Shown here: in pieces, positions 1 through 7,864 of the stretch | How the letters are laid out: every line of letters begins with the position of its first letter | Position numbering within the stretch: the stretch's first letter is position 1 | NCBI GenBank assembly: GCA_002426755.1 | Contig: DINI01000026.1 | Location: forward strand, 50,896 to 96,999 | Direction of reading: 5' to 3' | Source of the DNA: Flavobacteriaceae bacterium UBA5544 | GTDB taxonomy: Bacteria; Bacteroidota; Bacteroidia; Flavobacteriales; Flavobacteriaceae | Length of the DNA stretch: 46,104 nt | Notes under the pieces: generated by a model | Databases searched by the model: none | The model's input: the letters and a program-made list of their open reading frames with translations, nothing else | What the model was told of the DNA's origin: nothing | Position numbers and translations under genes: made by a program

Positions 1-2
1 TT

Positions 3-770
3 CCAAAGCGAATCATTTCTCTTGTGCCTTCCCAAACAGAACTGTTGCATGATTTAGGGTTGGAATCTTCCATCGTGGGCATTACCAAATTTTGCGTTCA
101 TCCTGTTCATTTCAAAAAAGAGAAGACCATTGTTGGAGGAACTAAAGATGTTCATTTTGATAAAATCAAAACCTTAAAGCCCGACATCATTCTTTGTAAT
201 AAGGAAGAAAATACGTTGGAGATGATTGAAGCGTTGCAAAAAATTGCACCAGTTCATATTAGTGATATTTATTCAATTGATGATTGCTTGGAATTGATTG
301 AAATGTATGGCAGTATATTTTCTAAAGAAGAGAAAGCCAATGAAATTGTTTTAGATATACAGAAACAACATTTAGACTTTAAAGAATTCATTAAGGATTC
401 ACCCAAATTGTCAACAGCCTATTTTATTTGGAAAAAACCTTGGATGGTTGCTGCAAAAACCACCTTTATTGATGAGATGTTGACTTTAAATAAGTTTGAG
501 AATTATTATGCGCACTTAAATAGATATCCGGAAATAGAATTGAATGAAAACCGAAAGGAAACCGCTGATTTGGTAATGCTCTCAAGCGAACCTTTTCCAT
601 TCAAAGAAAAGCATAAAGATTTATTGAGGCAGTTTTTTCCTCAAGCAAACATTTTAGTTGTAGATGGCGAAGCGTTTTCTTGGTATGGAACGCGACTTCT
701 CAAAGCATTTGATTATTTTAAATCGCTGCATCAAGATCATTTGAATTGGAACGTTTCAAGTTCAAAATAA
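3..770 (+). CDS. ABC importer periplasmic binding protein, BtuF-like, 5' partial
   Basis: The reading frame is already open at base 3 and reads PKRIISLVPSQTELLHDLG, the typical N-terminal lobe start of the helical-backbone (BtuF/FecB, cluster A-II) periplasmic metal-chelate binding proteins. The GTG at 24 is therefore an internal Val codon, and the true start and signal peptide lie outside the window. Further family features seen are a GITKFCVHP segment, the KPDIILCNKEEN segment of the first lobe, and a second lobe ending with a WYGTRLLKAFDYF segment. Such proteins deliver cobalamin or a ferric chelate to an inner-membrane BtuCD-type importer. The transporter genes are not in view, so the substrate is undecided. 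A B12 role would fit the B12-dependent mutase 3 kb downstream, but that link is only inference. Confidence 0.85.
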   Translation, partial: PKRIISLVPSQTELLHDLGLESSIVGITKFCVHPVHFKKEKTIVGGTKDVHFDKIKTLKPDIILCNKEENTLEMIEALQKIAPVHISDIYSIDDCLELIEMYGSIFSKEEKANEIVLDIQKQHLDFKEFIKDSPKLSTAYFIWKKPWMVAAKTTFIDEMLTLNKFENYYAHLNRYPEIELNENRKETADLVMLSSEPFPFKEKHKDLLRQFFPQANILVVDGEAFSWYGTRLLKAFDYFKSLHQDHLNWNVSSSK

Positions 771-945
771 TCTTTTTCAGTTTTGAAGCTTCGTGATATA
801 GAAAATCACTCACGCCAGCATCTGTCTGAATCAAATTATAGGCTTCTTCCATAAACCGAAGATAGGTTTGTTCCACTTCCTTTAAATTCAAAACCTCGCT
901 TAAGCTCAATTTTGTTTTTCCGACTTTGCAAAAATGTGTATTCAT
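718..945 (-). CDS. small helical protein, Lacal_2735-like
   Basis: This is a 75-residue protein with an ATG start at 945. Its core, YLRFMEEAYNLIQTDAGVSD followed by an EASKLKKIILNL helix, matches the pattern of the short flavobacterial Lacal_2735-like proteins (about 60 residues; two amphipathic helices joined by a T/S-rich turn). The next gene (1026-1226) is a clear paralog with the same core, which supports both being real. Its 3' end overlaps the end of the convergent binding-protein gene by 53 bases. Function is unknown; it is likely cytoplasmic and has no signal peptide or membrane segment. Confidence 0.6.
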   Translation of the reverse strand: MNTHFCKVGKTKLSLSEVLNLKEVEQTYLRFMEEAYNLIQTDAGVSDFLYHEASKLKKIILNLKRSNSNDLDAAI

Positions 946-1025
946 AATTAATCCGTATTAAACAGTATATACGAATAACTATGAGCTTTTAGTCTAAAGG
1001 GTTACGTTAAATAATTGGTAAAATT

Positions 1026-1226
1026 TTAATTGGATTTTTGATGCAAGGTATCCCTGTTCAAAAATTTTAACTGATTGAGCTTGTTCAGAAGTTTGATGGC
1101 CTTAAATTCCGATAGATCGCTCAACGCAGAATCTGTTTGACGGAAGTTGTAAGCTTGCTCAACAAGTTGTTTGTAGCGCCGTTGAAGCTTTAATTGATGC
1201 TCTTTTATTTCAGACAATGTTTTCAT
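1026..1226 (-). CDS. small helical protein, Lacal_2735-like paralog
   Basis: This protein has 66 residues from the ATG at 1226; a TTG three codons further upstream (1235) is less likely. The core RRYKQLVEQAYNFRQTDSAL plus EFKAIKLLNKLNQL is colinear with EEAYNLIQTDAGVSD...EASKLKKIILNL of the neighbour at 718-945. The two look like an old tandem duplication. The protein is predicted fully helical, highly charged and soluble. Its role is unknown. Confidence 0.6.
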   Translation of the reverse strand: MKTLSEIKEHQLKLQRRYKQLVEQAYNFRQTDSALSDLSEFKAIKLLNKLNQLKFLNRDTLHQKSN

Positions 1227-1404
1227 CAGTGTCAATTGCTATTAATGGTGGATAATGATTTAAAAGATTGAAATTCAATTTCTTGAAAACAATTCACATC
1301 AAAATTTTAGTTATGCTTAAAAACCATAGCTACAACTTTGTAAAATTAAATATATCTAAAATATTGTTACGGAGCAAGTTAAAAGTGGAATATGTTAATA
1401 AAAA

Positions 1405-1432
1405 AAATCGACTCAAATTAATGAGCCGATTT
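1405..1432 (-). terminator. intrinsic terminator downstream of the DUF4197 gene
   Basis: Arms of 11 bases (AAATCGACTCA at 1405-1415 and TGAGCCGATTT at 1422-1432) pair with one G-T wobble around a 6-base loop. On the minus strand the hairpin is followed by a run of T residues (the A-run at 1401-1407). It lies about 120 bases past the DUF4197 stop. Confidence 0.7.
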
Positions 1433-1554
1433 ACAACTAACTTTTGCTAATCCAAATTAAAGATGAATATGTTTCTTTCTTGGTGCTACAAAGATGATAT
1501 TTTAAAGACGATTCAATGTTAACTAACTATTAGGTTTAGATTAACAATGATTAA

Positions 1555-2262
1555 TTAATCTTGTAACACAAAAACCTTTTTTAGTAAATCTGTGGTCCTG
1601 GAAGATACTTTGGTACGGATTTCTTTCTCTTCAACGGCAATCATTGTATAAACACCTTTTAATGCTTCTCCGGTTACGTAATCTGTTAAATCCGGGTTGA
1701 CGTCTGTGGTAAAGGGAATCGCGTTATATTTGTTGATGAGGTTCGACCAAATTTGATCGGCACCAACCTTGGCAAAAGAGCTATTGATAACGGGTTGGAA
1801 TTTTGCATATAATGCCGTTTGTGTTTTGCCTGTTAAATACTGTGTGGCTGCATCATCCTGTCCCAAAAGAATATTTTTGGCATCTGCAAAGGTAATTTCC
1901 TTTACAGCATTTACAAAAATTGGGGTGGCTTCCTTAACTGCATCTTCTGCGGCTCTGTTCAAGGCTTTGATGCCTTCATCTGCTAGATTTCCCAAACCAA
2001 TATCACGCAAACCTTTGTCCACCTTTTGTAATTCAGCGGGCAATAAAATTTTTACCAATTCATTTCTATAAAAACCATCGGTCTGTGTCAGCTTACTGAC
2101 TTGTTTGTCGATACCAAAATCCAATGCTTGTCTTAATCCTGCTGCGATGTCGGCATTACTCAACACACCACCTCCTTGAGGTAGGGAATCCACAACGCCT
2201 TGCAATTCTGCACAGGAATATAACATGAATGAAGTAAGGAAAATTGCAATGTATTTTTTCAT
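1555..2262 (-). CDS. DUF4197 family lipoprotein
   Basis: The open frame begins at 2340, but the sensible start is the ATG at 2262. It gives MKKYIAIFLTSFMLYSCAEL, a short signal peptide with a lipobox (LYSC), and a perfect TAnnTTTG box sits just upstream at 2287-2294, inside the longer frame. The mature part begins with a low-complexity linker and then the DUF4197 domain, recognisable from LSNADIAAGLRQALDFGID, the conserved LLPAELQKV, and a C-terminal ALKGVYTMIAVEEKEIR segment. The family is a widespread periplasmic, mostly helical domain of unknown function. The protein is probably anchored to a membrane by its lipidated Cys. It has its own promoter and terminator, so it is monocistronic. Confidence 0.85.
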   Translation of the reverse strand: MKKYIAIFLTSFMLYSCAELQGVVDSLPQGGGVLSNADIAAGLRQALDFGIDKQVSKLTQTDGFYRNELVKILLPAELQKVDKGLRDIGLGNLADEGIKALNRAAEDAVKEATPIFVNAVKEITFADAKNILLGQDDAATQYLTGKTQTALYAKFQPVINSSFAKVGADQIWSNLINKYNAIPFTTDVNPDLTDYVTGEALKGVYTMIAVEEKEIRTKVSSRTTDLLKKVFVLQD

Positions 2263-2286
2263 TGGGATTTGAATTATGGGTTTTTT

Positions 2287-2294
2287 CAAAAGTA
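2287..2294 (-). promoter_or_regulatory. -7 box for the DUF4197 gene
   Basis: TACTTTTG on the minus strand matches the Bacteroidota TAnnTTTG consensus. It ends 24 bases before the ATG at 2262 and so decides the start choice. No clear -33 TTTG element is seen. Confidence 0.5.
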
Positions 2295-2314
2295 AGCTAA
2301 AATGCTTATAGAAA

Positions 2315-2349
2315 AAAACGAGAATAGTCTTAATGGCCATTCTCGTTTT
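2315..2349 (-). terminator. intrinsic terminator of the T9SS protein gene
   Basis: Perfect 11-base arms AAAACGAGAAT (2315-2325) and ATTCTCGTTTT (2339-2349) are followed on the minus strand by a T-run. It sits 21 bases after the stop of the gene ending at 2371. Confidence 0.85.
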
Positions 2350-2370
2350 AATTAGGTATTGAGTTTTTTA

Positions 2371-3291
2371 TTATTTAAGGATTTTCAAAGTTTTTGATTG
2401 ATTGCCTATGGTTGCTTTTACTAAATAGCTACCAGAAGATAAACTGCTCATATCAACTTTGGGTGATAATGTTCCTGGAGTGAAGGAAAGTATTTGATGT
2501 CCTAAAATATCATACACTTCAACCGAATCAACAACGGCATTTGTGGATAGGTATAAATAATCCTTTACTGGGTTTGGATACGCTTTGAAAGAGCTTAAAG
2601 AATTCTCGTCAACACTTAACACATCTTGATACACGATTGCGTCGATGTACATTTCATTATTGGTATCAAATGAATAGAAATCAAGACCGCCCAGAACATT
2701 TTCATCATCAAATGGTTGGGCAGGAAGTGCTGTTCCATTAATGCTCATGGTCCAAGTGCCTGCGTCGATGTTGAAATCAATGACTATTGGAAACCATGTA
2801 GCTTCTGGATAGCCCCAGGTGTATATTGCCAATGCATCGTCGACATTTCCATAAGCGCCACCAAGTCCGGTGGTTCCTGTTGCGCTTTGCACGTTATTGA
2901 AAATCAAATTTGGTGAATTGAATATCCCATTCCCACCACCACCAGCACCACCGCTGGCAGTTGTAGTTCCTTGAAAATTCATATATCCCGATTTTCCCGC
3001 TGGGATATAGGCTTGAAAGCTCACACGATATGTGCCACTGGTTTTATTGCCAAGTCTTAACACGGCATCCTGTGAGCCAGACCCCCCAATAAGTCCTGCT
3101 TTTGTTCCTTCATAAGCAAAATTGCTCGAAACAATAATATCTTCACCTCCAGCACTACCACTCCAGGAGGACCAATTGCCTCCATGATAGGTTCCTAACG
3201 GGTAGGATTCAAAGGTCTCTGAAAACTGGGCACTTGCCGTGCTGAAGGCCAATGCTGTTACAATTAAAAAGAATAGGTAGTTTTTTTTCAT
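2371..3291 (-). CDS. secreted protein with type IX secretion sorting domain
   Basis: This is a 306-residue protein. Residues 1-21 form a Sec signal peptide (MKKNYLFFLIVTALAFSTAS). Residues about 22-225 look like a beta-sandwich of the lectin/LamG-like type (FSETFESYPLGTY start, Gly-rich loops with GGAGGGGNG, and WFPIVIDFNIDAGTWTMSING). A linker leads to the C-terminal about 75 residues, a type A Por sorting domain: AYPNPVKDYLYLSTN, VEVYDILGHQIL, and a closing SGSYLVKATIG...KTLKILK. The domain directs export through the T9SS and surface attachment or release. The same architecture, with unrelated sequence detail, is seen in the gene at 14797-15687. No catalytic motif was seen; carbohydrate binding is possible but unproven. 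Confidence 0.85.
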   Translation of the reverse strand: MKKNYLFFLIVTALAFSTASAQFSETFESYPLGTYHGGNWSSWSGSAGGEDIIVSSNFAYEGTKAGLIGGSGSQDAVLRLGNKTSGTYRVSFQAYIPAGKSGYMNFQGTTTASGGAGGGGNGIFNSPNLIFNNVQSATGTTGLGGAYGNVDDALAIYTWGYPEATWFPIVIDFNIDAGTWTMSINGTALPAQPFDDENVLGGLDFYSFDTNNEMYIDAIVYQDVLSVDENSLSSFKAYPNPVKDYLYLSTNAVVDSVEVYDILGHQILSFTPGTLSPKVDMSSLSSGSYLVKATIGNQSKTLKILK

Positions 3292-3363
3292 AATGATTTG
3301 TTTTAAGATTAAATGGAGTATGAAAGATACAAATAAAAATTAAATTTTTTAATATGATTTTAT

Positions 3364-3371
3364 CAAATTTA
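3364..3371 (-). promoter_or_regulatory. -7 box for the T9SS protein gene
   Basis: TAAATTTG on the minus strand is a perfect TAnnTTTG match 73 bases upstream of the ATG at 3291. No well-placed -33 TTTG is seen. Confidence 0.4.
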
Positions 3372-3663
3372 AGCAGTTCGTTTTGTTATAAACGTAAGGG
3401 AATTATCGATTTTTCCGTATTCGTAATTTAAGAGACAACAGATGTCTTTTACTACCAGCAAAAAGGAAGTTTGCAAATCTTGCTTTTAAATGTGTTGAGG
3501 AAATCGAAAATTTGGTTGGTCACTGCAATTAATAAGAATGTTTGTCTTGTTCATTTTTAAAAGGTGGACAGAATACTGATTTACTTTAAAATGATATGTA
3601 AAAATGTATCTTTTAAAATTTTAGATAATTAGAGATGATAGGGCTATATTTTTGAATTATCCG

Positions 3664-3671
3664 TAAATTTG
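3664..3671 (+). promoter_or_regulatory. -7 box for the fused mutase gene
   Basis: TAAATTTG on the plus strand is a perfect TAnnTTTG match. It ends 27 bases before the ATG at 3699. Confidence 0.5.
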
Positions 3672-3698
3672 CAGCACTAAAATCAAGTTTTACAGAGA

Positions 3699-6600
3699 AT
3701 GATACAAGAAGCACCATATACCCCTAAACATAAAGTACGAATCGTCACAGCCGCCTCCCTTTTTGATGGACATGATGCCGCGATTAATATCATGCGACGC
3801 ATCATTCAATCAACAGGTGTGGAGGTGATCCATTTAGGGCACGATAGAAGTGTGGAAGAAGTTGTGAATACCGCCATTCAGGAAGATGCCAATGCGATTG
3901 CGTTGACGTCGTATCAAGGAGGGCACAATGAGTACTTTAAATATATGTATGATTTGTTGAAGGAGAAAGGTGCAGGACACATCAAGATTTTTGGTGGTGG
4001 AGGAGGTGTGATTCTTCCGGAAGAGATTAAGGAGTTGATGGATTATGGGATTACCAGAATTTATTCTCCTGATGATGGACGGGAACTTGGTTTGCAAGGG
4101 ATGATTAATGATTTGGTTAAAACGTCTGATTATGCGATTGGTGATTCATTAAATGGTGAAGCAAAAAATCTTCAAGATAAAAACGCAAAGGATATTGCCC
4201 GTGTCATTTCGTCTGCGGAAAATTTTCCGGAGGTGGCGAAAGATGCTCTCAATAAAATTCACGAGAAAAATAAAACATCCAAAACACCTGTACTTGGAAT
4301 AACTGGTACTGGTGGTGCCGGGAAATCGAGTTTGGTGGATGAATTGGTGCGTCGCTTCTTGATTGACTTTCCAAAGAAGACGGTTGGACTTGTTTCAGTG
4401 GACCCATCAAAACGTAAGACTGGTGGAGCGCTTTTAGGTGACCGAATTCGAATGAATGCCATCAACAATCCTCGTGTGTACATGCGCAGTTTGGCGACCC
4501 GTCAATCGAACTTGGCTTTATCGAAATATGTGCATGAAGCCATTGAAGTGTTGAAAGCTGCGGAGTATGATTTAATCATTTTAGAGACTTCTGGAATTGG
4601 TCAAAGTGATACGGAGATTATCGAACATAGTGATGTGTCTCTATATGTGATGACGCCAGAATTTGGTGCGGCCACTCAATTGGAGAAAATTGATATGTTG
4701 GACTTCGCTGATTTGGTTGCCATCAATAAATTTGATAAACGTGGCTCTTTGGATGCCTTGCGTGATGTGAAAAAACAATACCAGCGCAATCATAATCTTT
4801 GGGATGCGAAGCCAGAGGATTTGCCAATTTATGGAACGATTGCTTCGCAGTTCAACGACCCTGGGATGAATACCTTATATAAAGAGGTGATGGATAAAAT
4901 CGTTGAGAAGACCGAGGCCGATTTAAAATCTACCTTCCATGTGTCGGAAGAGATGAGTGAAAAGATATTTGTGATTCCTCCATCGAGAACACGTTACTTA
5001 TCAGAGATTGCAGAGAACAATCGTGCGTATGATAAGACAGCGAATGAGCAGGTTGAGGTGGCTCAAAAATTATATGGTATTTATAAAACCATTGGCTCCG
5101 TTGCGGATATTGACACCGATGCTTCTTTTTTGGCGAAGTTTGGATTGGATAGTGATGAGATTCTGAAACAAGTTCAGAAGGACGCTACAAAAGACTTTTT
5201 GAAGTTGTTATTTAATGAATTCGACCGTGTGAAATTGAATTTGGATCCTTACAATTGGGAAGTCATTACAGGTTGGGACGAAAAGGTGAATCGCTATAAA
5301 AACCCTGTCTATTCTTTTAAGGTACGAGATAAAGAAATCAAAATAGAAACACATACCGAATCCTTATCACATCTTCAAATTCCGAAGGTGGCATTGCCAA
5401 AATACCAAGCTTGGGGAGACATTTTGAGATGGACACTTCAGGAAAATGTGCCTGGGGAGTTTCCTTTTACGGCTGGGTTGTATCCTTTCAAAAGAACAGG
5501 TGAAGATCCGGCGCGTATGTTTGCGGGAGAAGGTGGGCCAGAGCGTACCAACAGACGTTTTCACTATGTAAGTATGGGATTGCCTGCGAAACGTTTGTCG
5601 ACGGCATTCGATAGTGTGACCCTTTATGGTAATGACCCTGACCTTCGACCTGATATCTATGGGAAAATAGGGAATGCAGGGGTGAGCATTTGTTGTTTGG
5701 ACGATGCGAAGAAGTTGTATTCAGGTTTTGATTTGGCTAATGTGATGACGTCTGTGAGTATGACGATTAATGGGCCTGCGCCGATGTTGCTTGGGTTTTT
5801 TATGAATGCTGCGATTGATCAACAGTGTGAACTTTATATTAAGGAGAATGAACTTGAAGCTGAAGTTGAAGCTGAAATTGAAAAGATTTATAAAGGGAGA
5901 ACGCGTCCATCGTATAATGGAAACTTACCTGAAGGAAATAATGGTTTAGGTTTGATGTTGTTGGGCGTTACGGGTGACCAAGTGTTGCCAGCGGATGTTT
6001 ATGAAGACATCAAGACCAAAACGATTGCCCAAGTAAGGGGAACTGTTCAGGCGGATATCTTGAAGGAAGACCAAGCGCAGAATACGTGTATTTTTAGTAC
6101 GGAGTTTGCCTTGCGTTTGATGGGTGATGTGCAGGAATACTTTATTGAGAACAACGTTAGGAATTTCTATTCGGTGTCGATCTCTGGGTATCATATTGCG
6201 GAGGCTGGGGCGAACCCGATTACGCAGTTGGCATTGACCTTATCGAATGGGTTTACTTATGTGGAGTACTATCTGTCGCGAGGTATGGACATCAATAAGT
6301 TTGGACCGAACCTGTCATTCTTCTTTAGTAATGGTATTGACCCTGAATATGCGGTCATTGGACGTGTTGCGCGGAAGATTTGGGCGAAAGCCATGAAACA
6401 TAAATACGGTGCGAACGAACGTGCGCAGATGTTGAAGTACCATATTCAGACATCGGGACGTAGTTTGCATGCACAGGAGATTGATTTTAATGATATTAGA
6501 ACCACACTTCAGGCTTTGTATGCGATTTATGATAATTGTAATTCACTTCATACCAATGCGTATGACGAGGCCATTACTACGCCTACCGAGGAATCCGTGA

Positions 6601-7130
6601 GAAGAGCGATGGCGATTCAATTGATTATCAATAAGGAATTAGGGTTGGCGAAGAATGAGAATCCAATCCAAGGGGCATTTATTATTGAAGAACTGACCGA
6701 CTTGGTGGAAGAAGCAGTGCTTTTAGAATTCGATAGAATTACAGAAAGAGGTGGGGTGTTGGGCGCTATGGAAACCATGTACCAACGCAGTAAGATACAG
6801 GAAGAGAGTTTGTACTATGAAACCTTGAAACATAATGGTGACTTCCCGATTATTGGGGTGAATACGTTTTTAAGTAGCACTGGTTCGCCAACGATACAAC
6901 CGAAAGAGGTGATTAGAGCTACCGAGGAGGAAAAACAATTCCAAATTGAGACCTTAAAACATCTACATGATGCCCATGATACGAAGGATTTGTTGAAAGA
7001 TTTGCAACATAAAGCCATCCATAACGAGAATATTTTTGCTGCCTTGATGGAGGTCTGTAAGGTATGCTCGTTGGGGCAGATTACGGATGCGCTGTTTGAG
7101 GTTGGTGGGCAGTACAGACGTAATATGTAA
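3699..7130 (+). CDS. icmF: fused acyl-CoA mutase IcmF (isobutyryl-CoA mutase type)
   Basis: This is a 1143-residue single-chain B12 enzyme. Residues about 12-145 are the cobalamin-binding domain, with DGHD at 23-26 and His25 as the expected cobalt ligand. Residues about 195-420 are the MeaB-like G-protein chaperone: P-loop GTGGAGKS (203-210), ETSGIGQSD (296-304) and NKFD (343-346). Residues about 560-1140 are the mutase barrel, with GLYPFKRTGEDP near 593-604 and SISGYHIAEAGA near 827-837. Methylmalonyl-CoA mutases carry an Arg in the segment that here reads DQAQNTCIF (791-799). The Gln at 794, together with Phe597 in YPF, is the signature of the isobutyryl/n-butyryl-CoA (IcmF) group. The expected reaction is carbon-skeleton rearrangement of isobutyryl-CoA, with possible activity on longer branched acyl-CoAs. 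The domain order and length are those of the IcmF family. It is monocistronic, with a terminator at 7172-7206. Confidence 0.93.
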   Translation: MIQEAPYTPKHKVRIVTAASLFDGHDAAINIMRRIIQSTGVEVIHLGHDRSVEEVVNTAIQEDANAIALTSYQGGHNEYFKYMYDLLKEKGAGHIKIFGGGGGVILPEEIKELMDYGITRIYSPDDGRELGLQGMINDLVKTSDYAIGDSLNGEAKNLQDKNAKDIARVISSAENFPEVAKDALNKIHEKNKTSKTPVLGITGTGGAGKSSLVDELVRRFLIDFPKKTVGLVSVDPSKRKTGGALLGDRIRMNAINNPRVYMRSLATRQSNLALSKYVHEAIEVLKAAEYDLIILETSGIGQSDTEIIEHSDVSLYVMTPEFGAATQLEKIDMLDFADLVAINKFDKRGSLDALRDVKKQYQRNHNLWDAKPEDLPIYGTIASQFNDPGMNTLYKEVMDKIVEKTEADLKSTFHVSEEMSEKIFVIPPSRTRYLSEIAENNRAYDKTANEQVEVAQKLYGIYKTIGSVADIDTDASFLAKFGLDSDEILKQVQKDATKDFLKLLFNEFDRVKLNLDPYNWEVITGWDEKVNRYKNPVYSFKVRDKEIKIETHTESLSHLQIPKVALPKYQAWGDILRWTLQENVPGEFPFTAGLYPFKRTGEDPARMFAGEGGPERTNRRFHYVSMGLPAKRLSTAFDSVTLYGNDPDLRPDIYGKIGNAGVSICCLDDAKKLYSGFDLANVMTSVSMTINGPAPMLLGFFMNAAIDQQCELYIKENELEAEVEAEIEKIYKGRTRPSYNGNLPEGNNGLGLMLLGVTGDQVLPADVYEDIKTKTIAQVRGTVQADILKEDQAQNTCIFSTEFALRLMGDVQEYFIENNVRNFYSVSISGYHIAEAGANPITQLALTLSNGFTYVEYYLSRGMDINKFGPNLSFFFSNGIDPEYAVIGRVARKIWAKAMKHKYGANERAQMLKYHIQTSGRSLHAQEIDFNDIRTTLQALYAIYDNCNSLHTNAYDEAITTPTEESVRRAMAIQLIINKELGLAKNENPIQGAFIIEELTDLVEEAVLLEFDRITERGGVLGAMETMYQRSKIQEESLYYETLKHNGDFPIIGVNTFLSSTGSPTIQPKEVIRATEEEKQFQIETLKHLHDAHDTKDLLKDLQHKAIHNENIFAALMEVCKVCSLGQITDALFEVGGQYRRNM

Positions 7131-7171
7131 TGTTCGCTTGATGCTGTAGGCTTTATGCAAAAGGCTAAATT

Positions 7172-7206
7172 AAATCCCGTTGATTAAGAAATTGGCGGGA
7201 TTTTTT
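7172..7206 (+). terminator. intrinsic terminator of icmF
   Basis: Perfect 8-base arms AAATCCCG (7172-7179) and CGGGATTT (7196-7203) are followed by a T-run to 7206, 42 bases after the icmF stop. The 21-bp repeat array begins 13 bases later, so the open frame that starts at 7180 inside this hairpin is unlikely to be translated. Confidence 0.8.
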
Positions 7207-7218
7207 GTGGAGTTGGTT

Positions 7219-7449
7219 GGAACGCCTCTGCGTAACACTGGAACGGCTCTGCGTAACTCCGGAACGGCTGTGCGTAAGGGCGGAACGGCTGTGCGTAAGG
7301 TTAGAACGGGAGTGCGTAAAACAGGAACGGAAGTGCGTACGACTGGAACGGGTGTGCGTAAAAGTAGAACGCGAGTGCGGAACTTTGGAACGGCTGTGCG
7401 GAACTCTGGAACGGCTTTGCGTAGGGGAGGAACAGGTTTGAGTAAGATT
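7219..7449 (+). repeat. 21-bp tandem repeat array, 11 copies
   Basis: Eleven adjoining 21-base units run without gaps (starts at 7219, 7240, 7261, 7282, 7303, 7324, 7345, 7366, 7387, 7408, 7429). The consensus is about GGAACGGCTGTGCGTAA plus four variable bases. GAAC and TGCG are nearly invariant, while units 7-9 and 17-21 vary. The last copy is the most decayed. Two plus-strand frames stay open because 21 is a multiple of 3, giving 7-residue periodic proteins. The changes are not concentrated at codon third positions and there is no credible start, so I treat the array as non-coding. Confidence 0.9.
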
Positions 7450-7472
7450 TTATGGGCAATTGTTGTAAATGA

Positions 7473-7522
7473 GGGCTTGGGGCGGCTTACTGTTGATGGC
7501 AGGGATTGTGAATTTGGGCTGT
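7473..7522 (+). repeat. 50-bp direct repeat, left copy
   Basis: This copy begins GGGCTTGGGGCGGCTTACTG and ends AATTTGGGCTGT. It differs from the copy at 7811-7860 at a single base (T against G in TTGAkGGC). It lies just after the 21-bp array. Confidence 0.9.
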
Positions 7523-7640
7523 GGGGAAGGCTGGCATAAATTTATAAATTTGAGTGAATTTTTTTTTAAAATGTTTATCAGTCTGTTCAATGCATTCAAA
7601 TTTTATATATTTTTGATTATCTACTCATAAGCAGGTAGAT

Positions 7641-7699
7641 TAGATTTGGACATCAAAGTGGTGTGTTTGCGGAACACCCTTTGGTGTTTTTTTTTTTTT
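7641..7699 (+). terminator. hairpin with long T-run behind a possible -7 box
   Basis: AACACC (7673-7678) and GGTGTT (7683-7688) pair around CTTT and are followed by about 12 T residues to 7699, a strong plus-strand intrinsic terminator. A perfect TAnnTTTG box (TAGATTTG) sits just upstream at 7641-7648. Transcription from that box would give only about 45 nt, so the terminator may instead end transcripts crossing the repeat array. No coding sequence accompanies it. Confidence 0.55.
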
Positions 7700-7810
7700 G
7701 AAATGATTTAGGTTTTTTTCATAAGACTATTCACTCTTTAGTATTCTTATGTAATGCATTTGTTTTATGCCAATCTTTGACGGCACTCGTTGGAAACGAG
7801 CGATAGCGGG

Positions 7811-7860
7811 GGGCTTGGGGCGGCTTACTGTTGAGGGCAGGGATTGTGAATTTGGGCTGT
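7811..7860 (+). repeat. 50-bp direct repeat, right copy
   Basis: This is a near-perfect copy (49 of 50) of 7473-7522, ending 4 bases from the hamB stop codon. The 288 bases between copies contain the hairpin at 7673-7699 and a short inverted repeat CTCGTT-GGA-AACGAG at 7786-7800, and no gene. Confidence 0.9.
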
Positions 7861-7864
7861 TGGG

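Larger units (their letters stand above)
3292..3698. other. divergent intergenic region
   Basis: These are 407 bases between divergent genes. Apart from candidate -7 boxes for each side (3364-3371 minus, 3664-3671 plus) I see no gene. A cobalamin riboswitch was looked for by eye because the mutase needs B12, but no B12-box-like segment was recognised. Confidence 0.5.

Noticed and set aside
1268..1450. 60-codon plus-strand frame
   Set aside because: Low-complexity AT-rich sequence that runs through the terminator hairpin at 1405-1432, with no recognisable features.
2263..2340. Longer N-terminus of the DUF4197 protein
   Set aside because: It would place the -7 box inside the gene and hide the lipoprotein signal; the ATG at 2262 is preferred.
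3292..3698. Cobalamin riboswitch before the B12-dependent mutase
   Set aside because: No B12-box-like segment or conserved core could be seen by eye; a covariance search would be decisive.
7219..7449. CRISPR array
   Set aside because: The units adjoin without unique spacers, the period is only 21 bases, and no cas gene is present.
7180..7539. Two open plus-strand frames with 7-residue periodicity (GTAVRKG-like and ERLCVRL-like)
   Set aside because: They are open only because the 21-bp unit is a multiple of 3. The first begins with TTG inside the icmF terminator, and the base changes do not follow codon positions.
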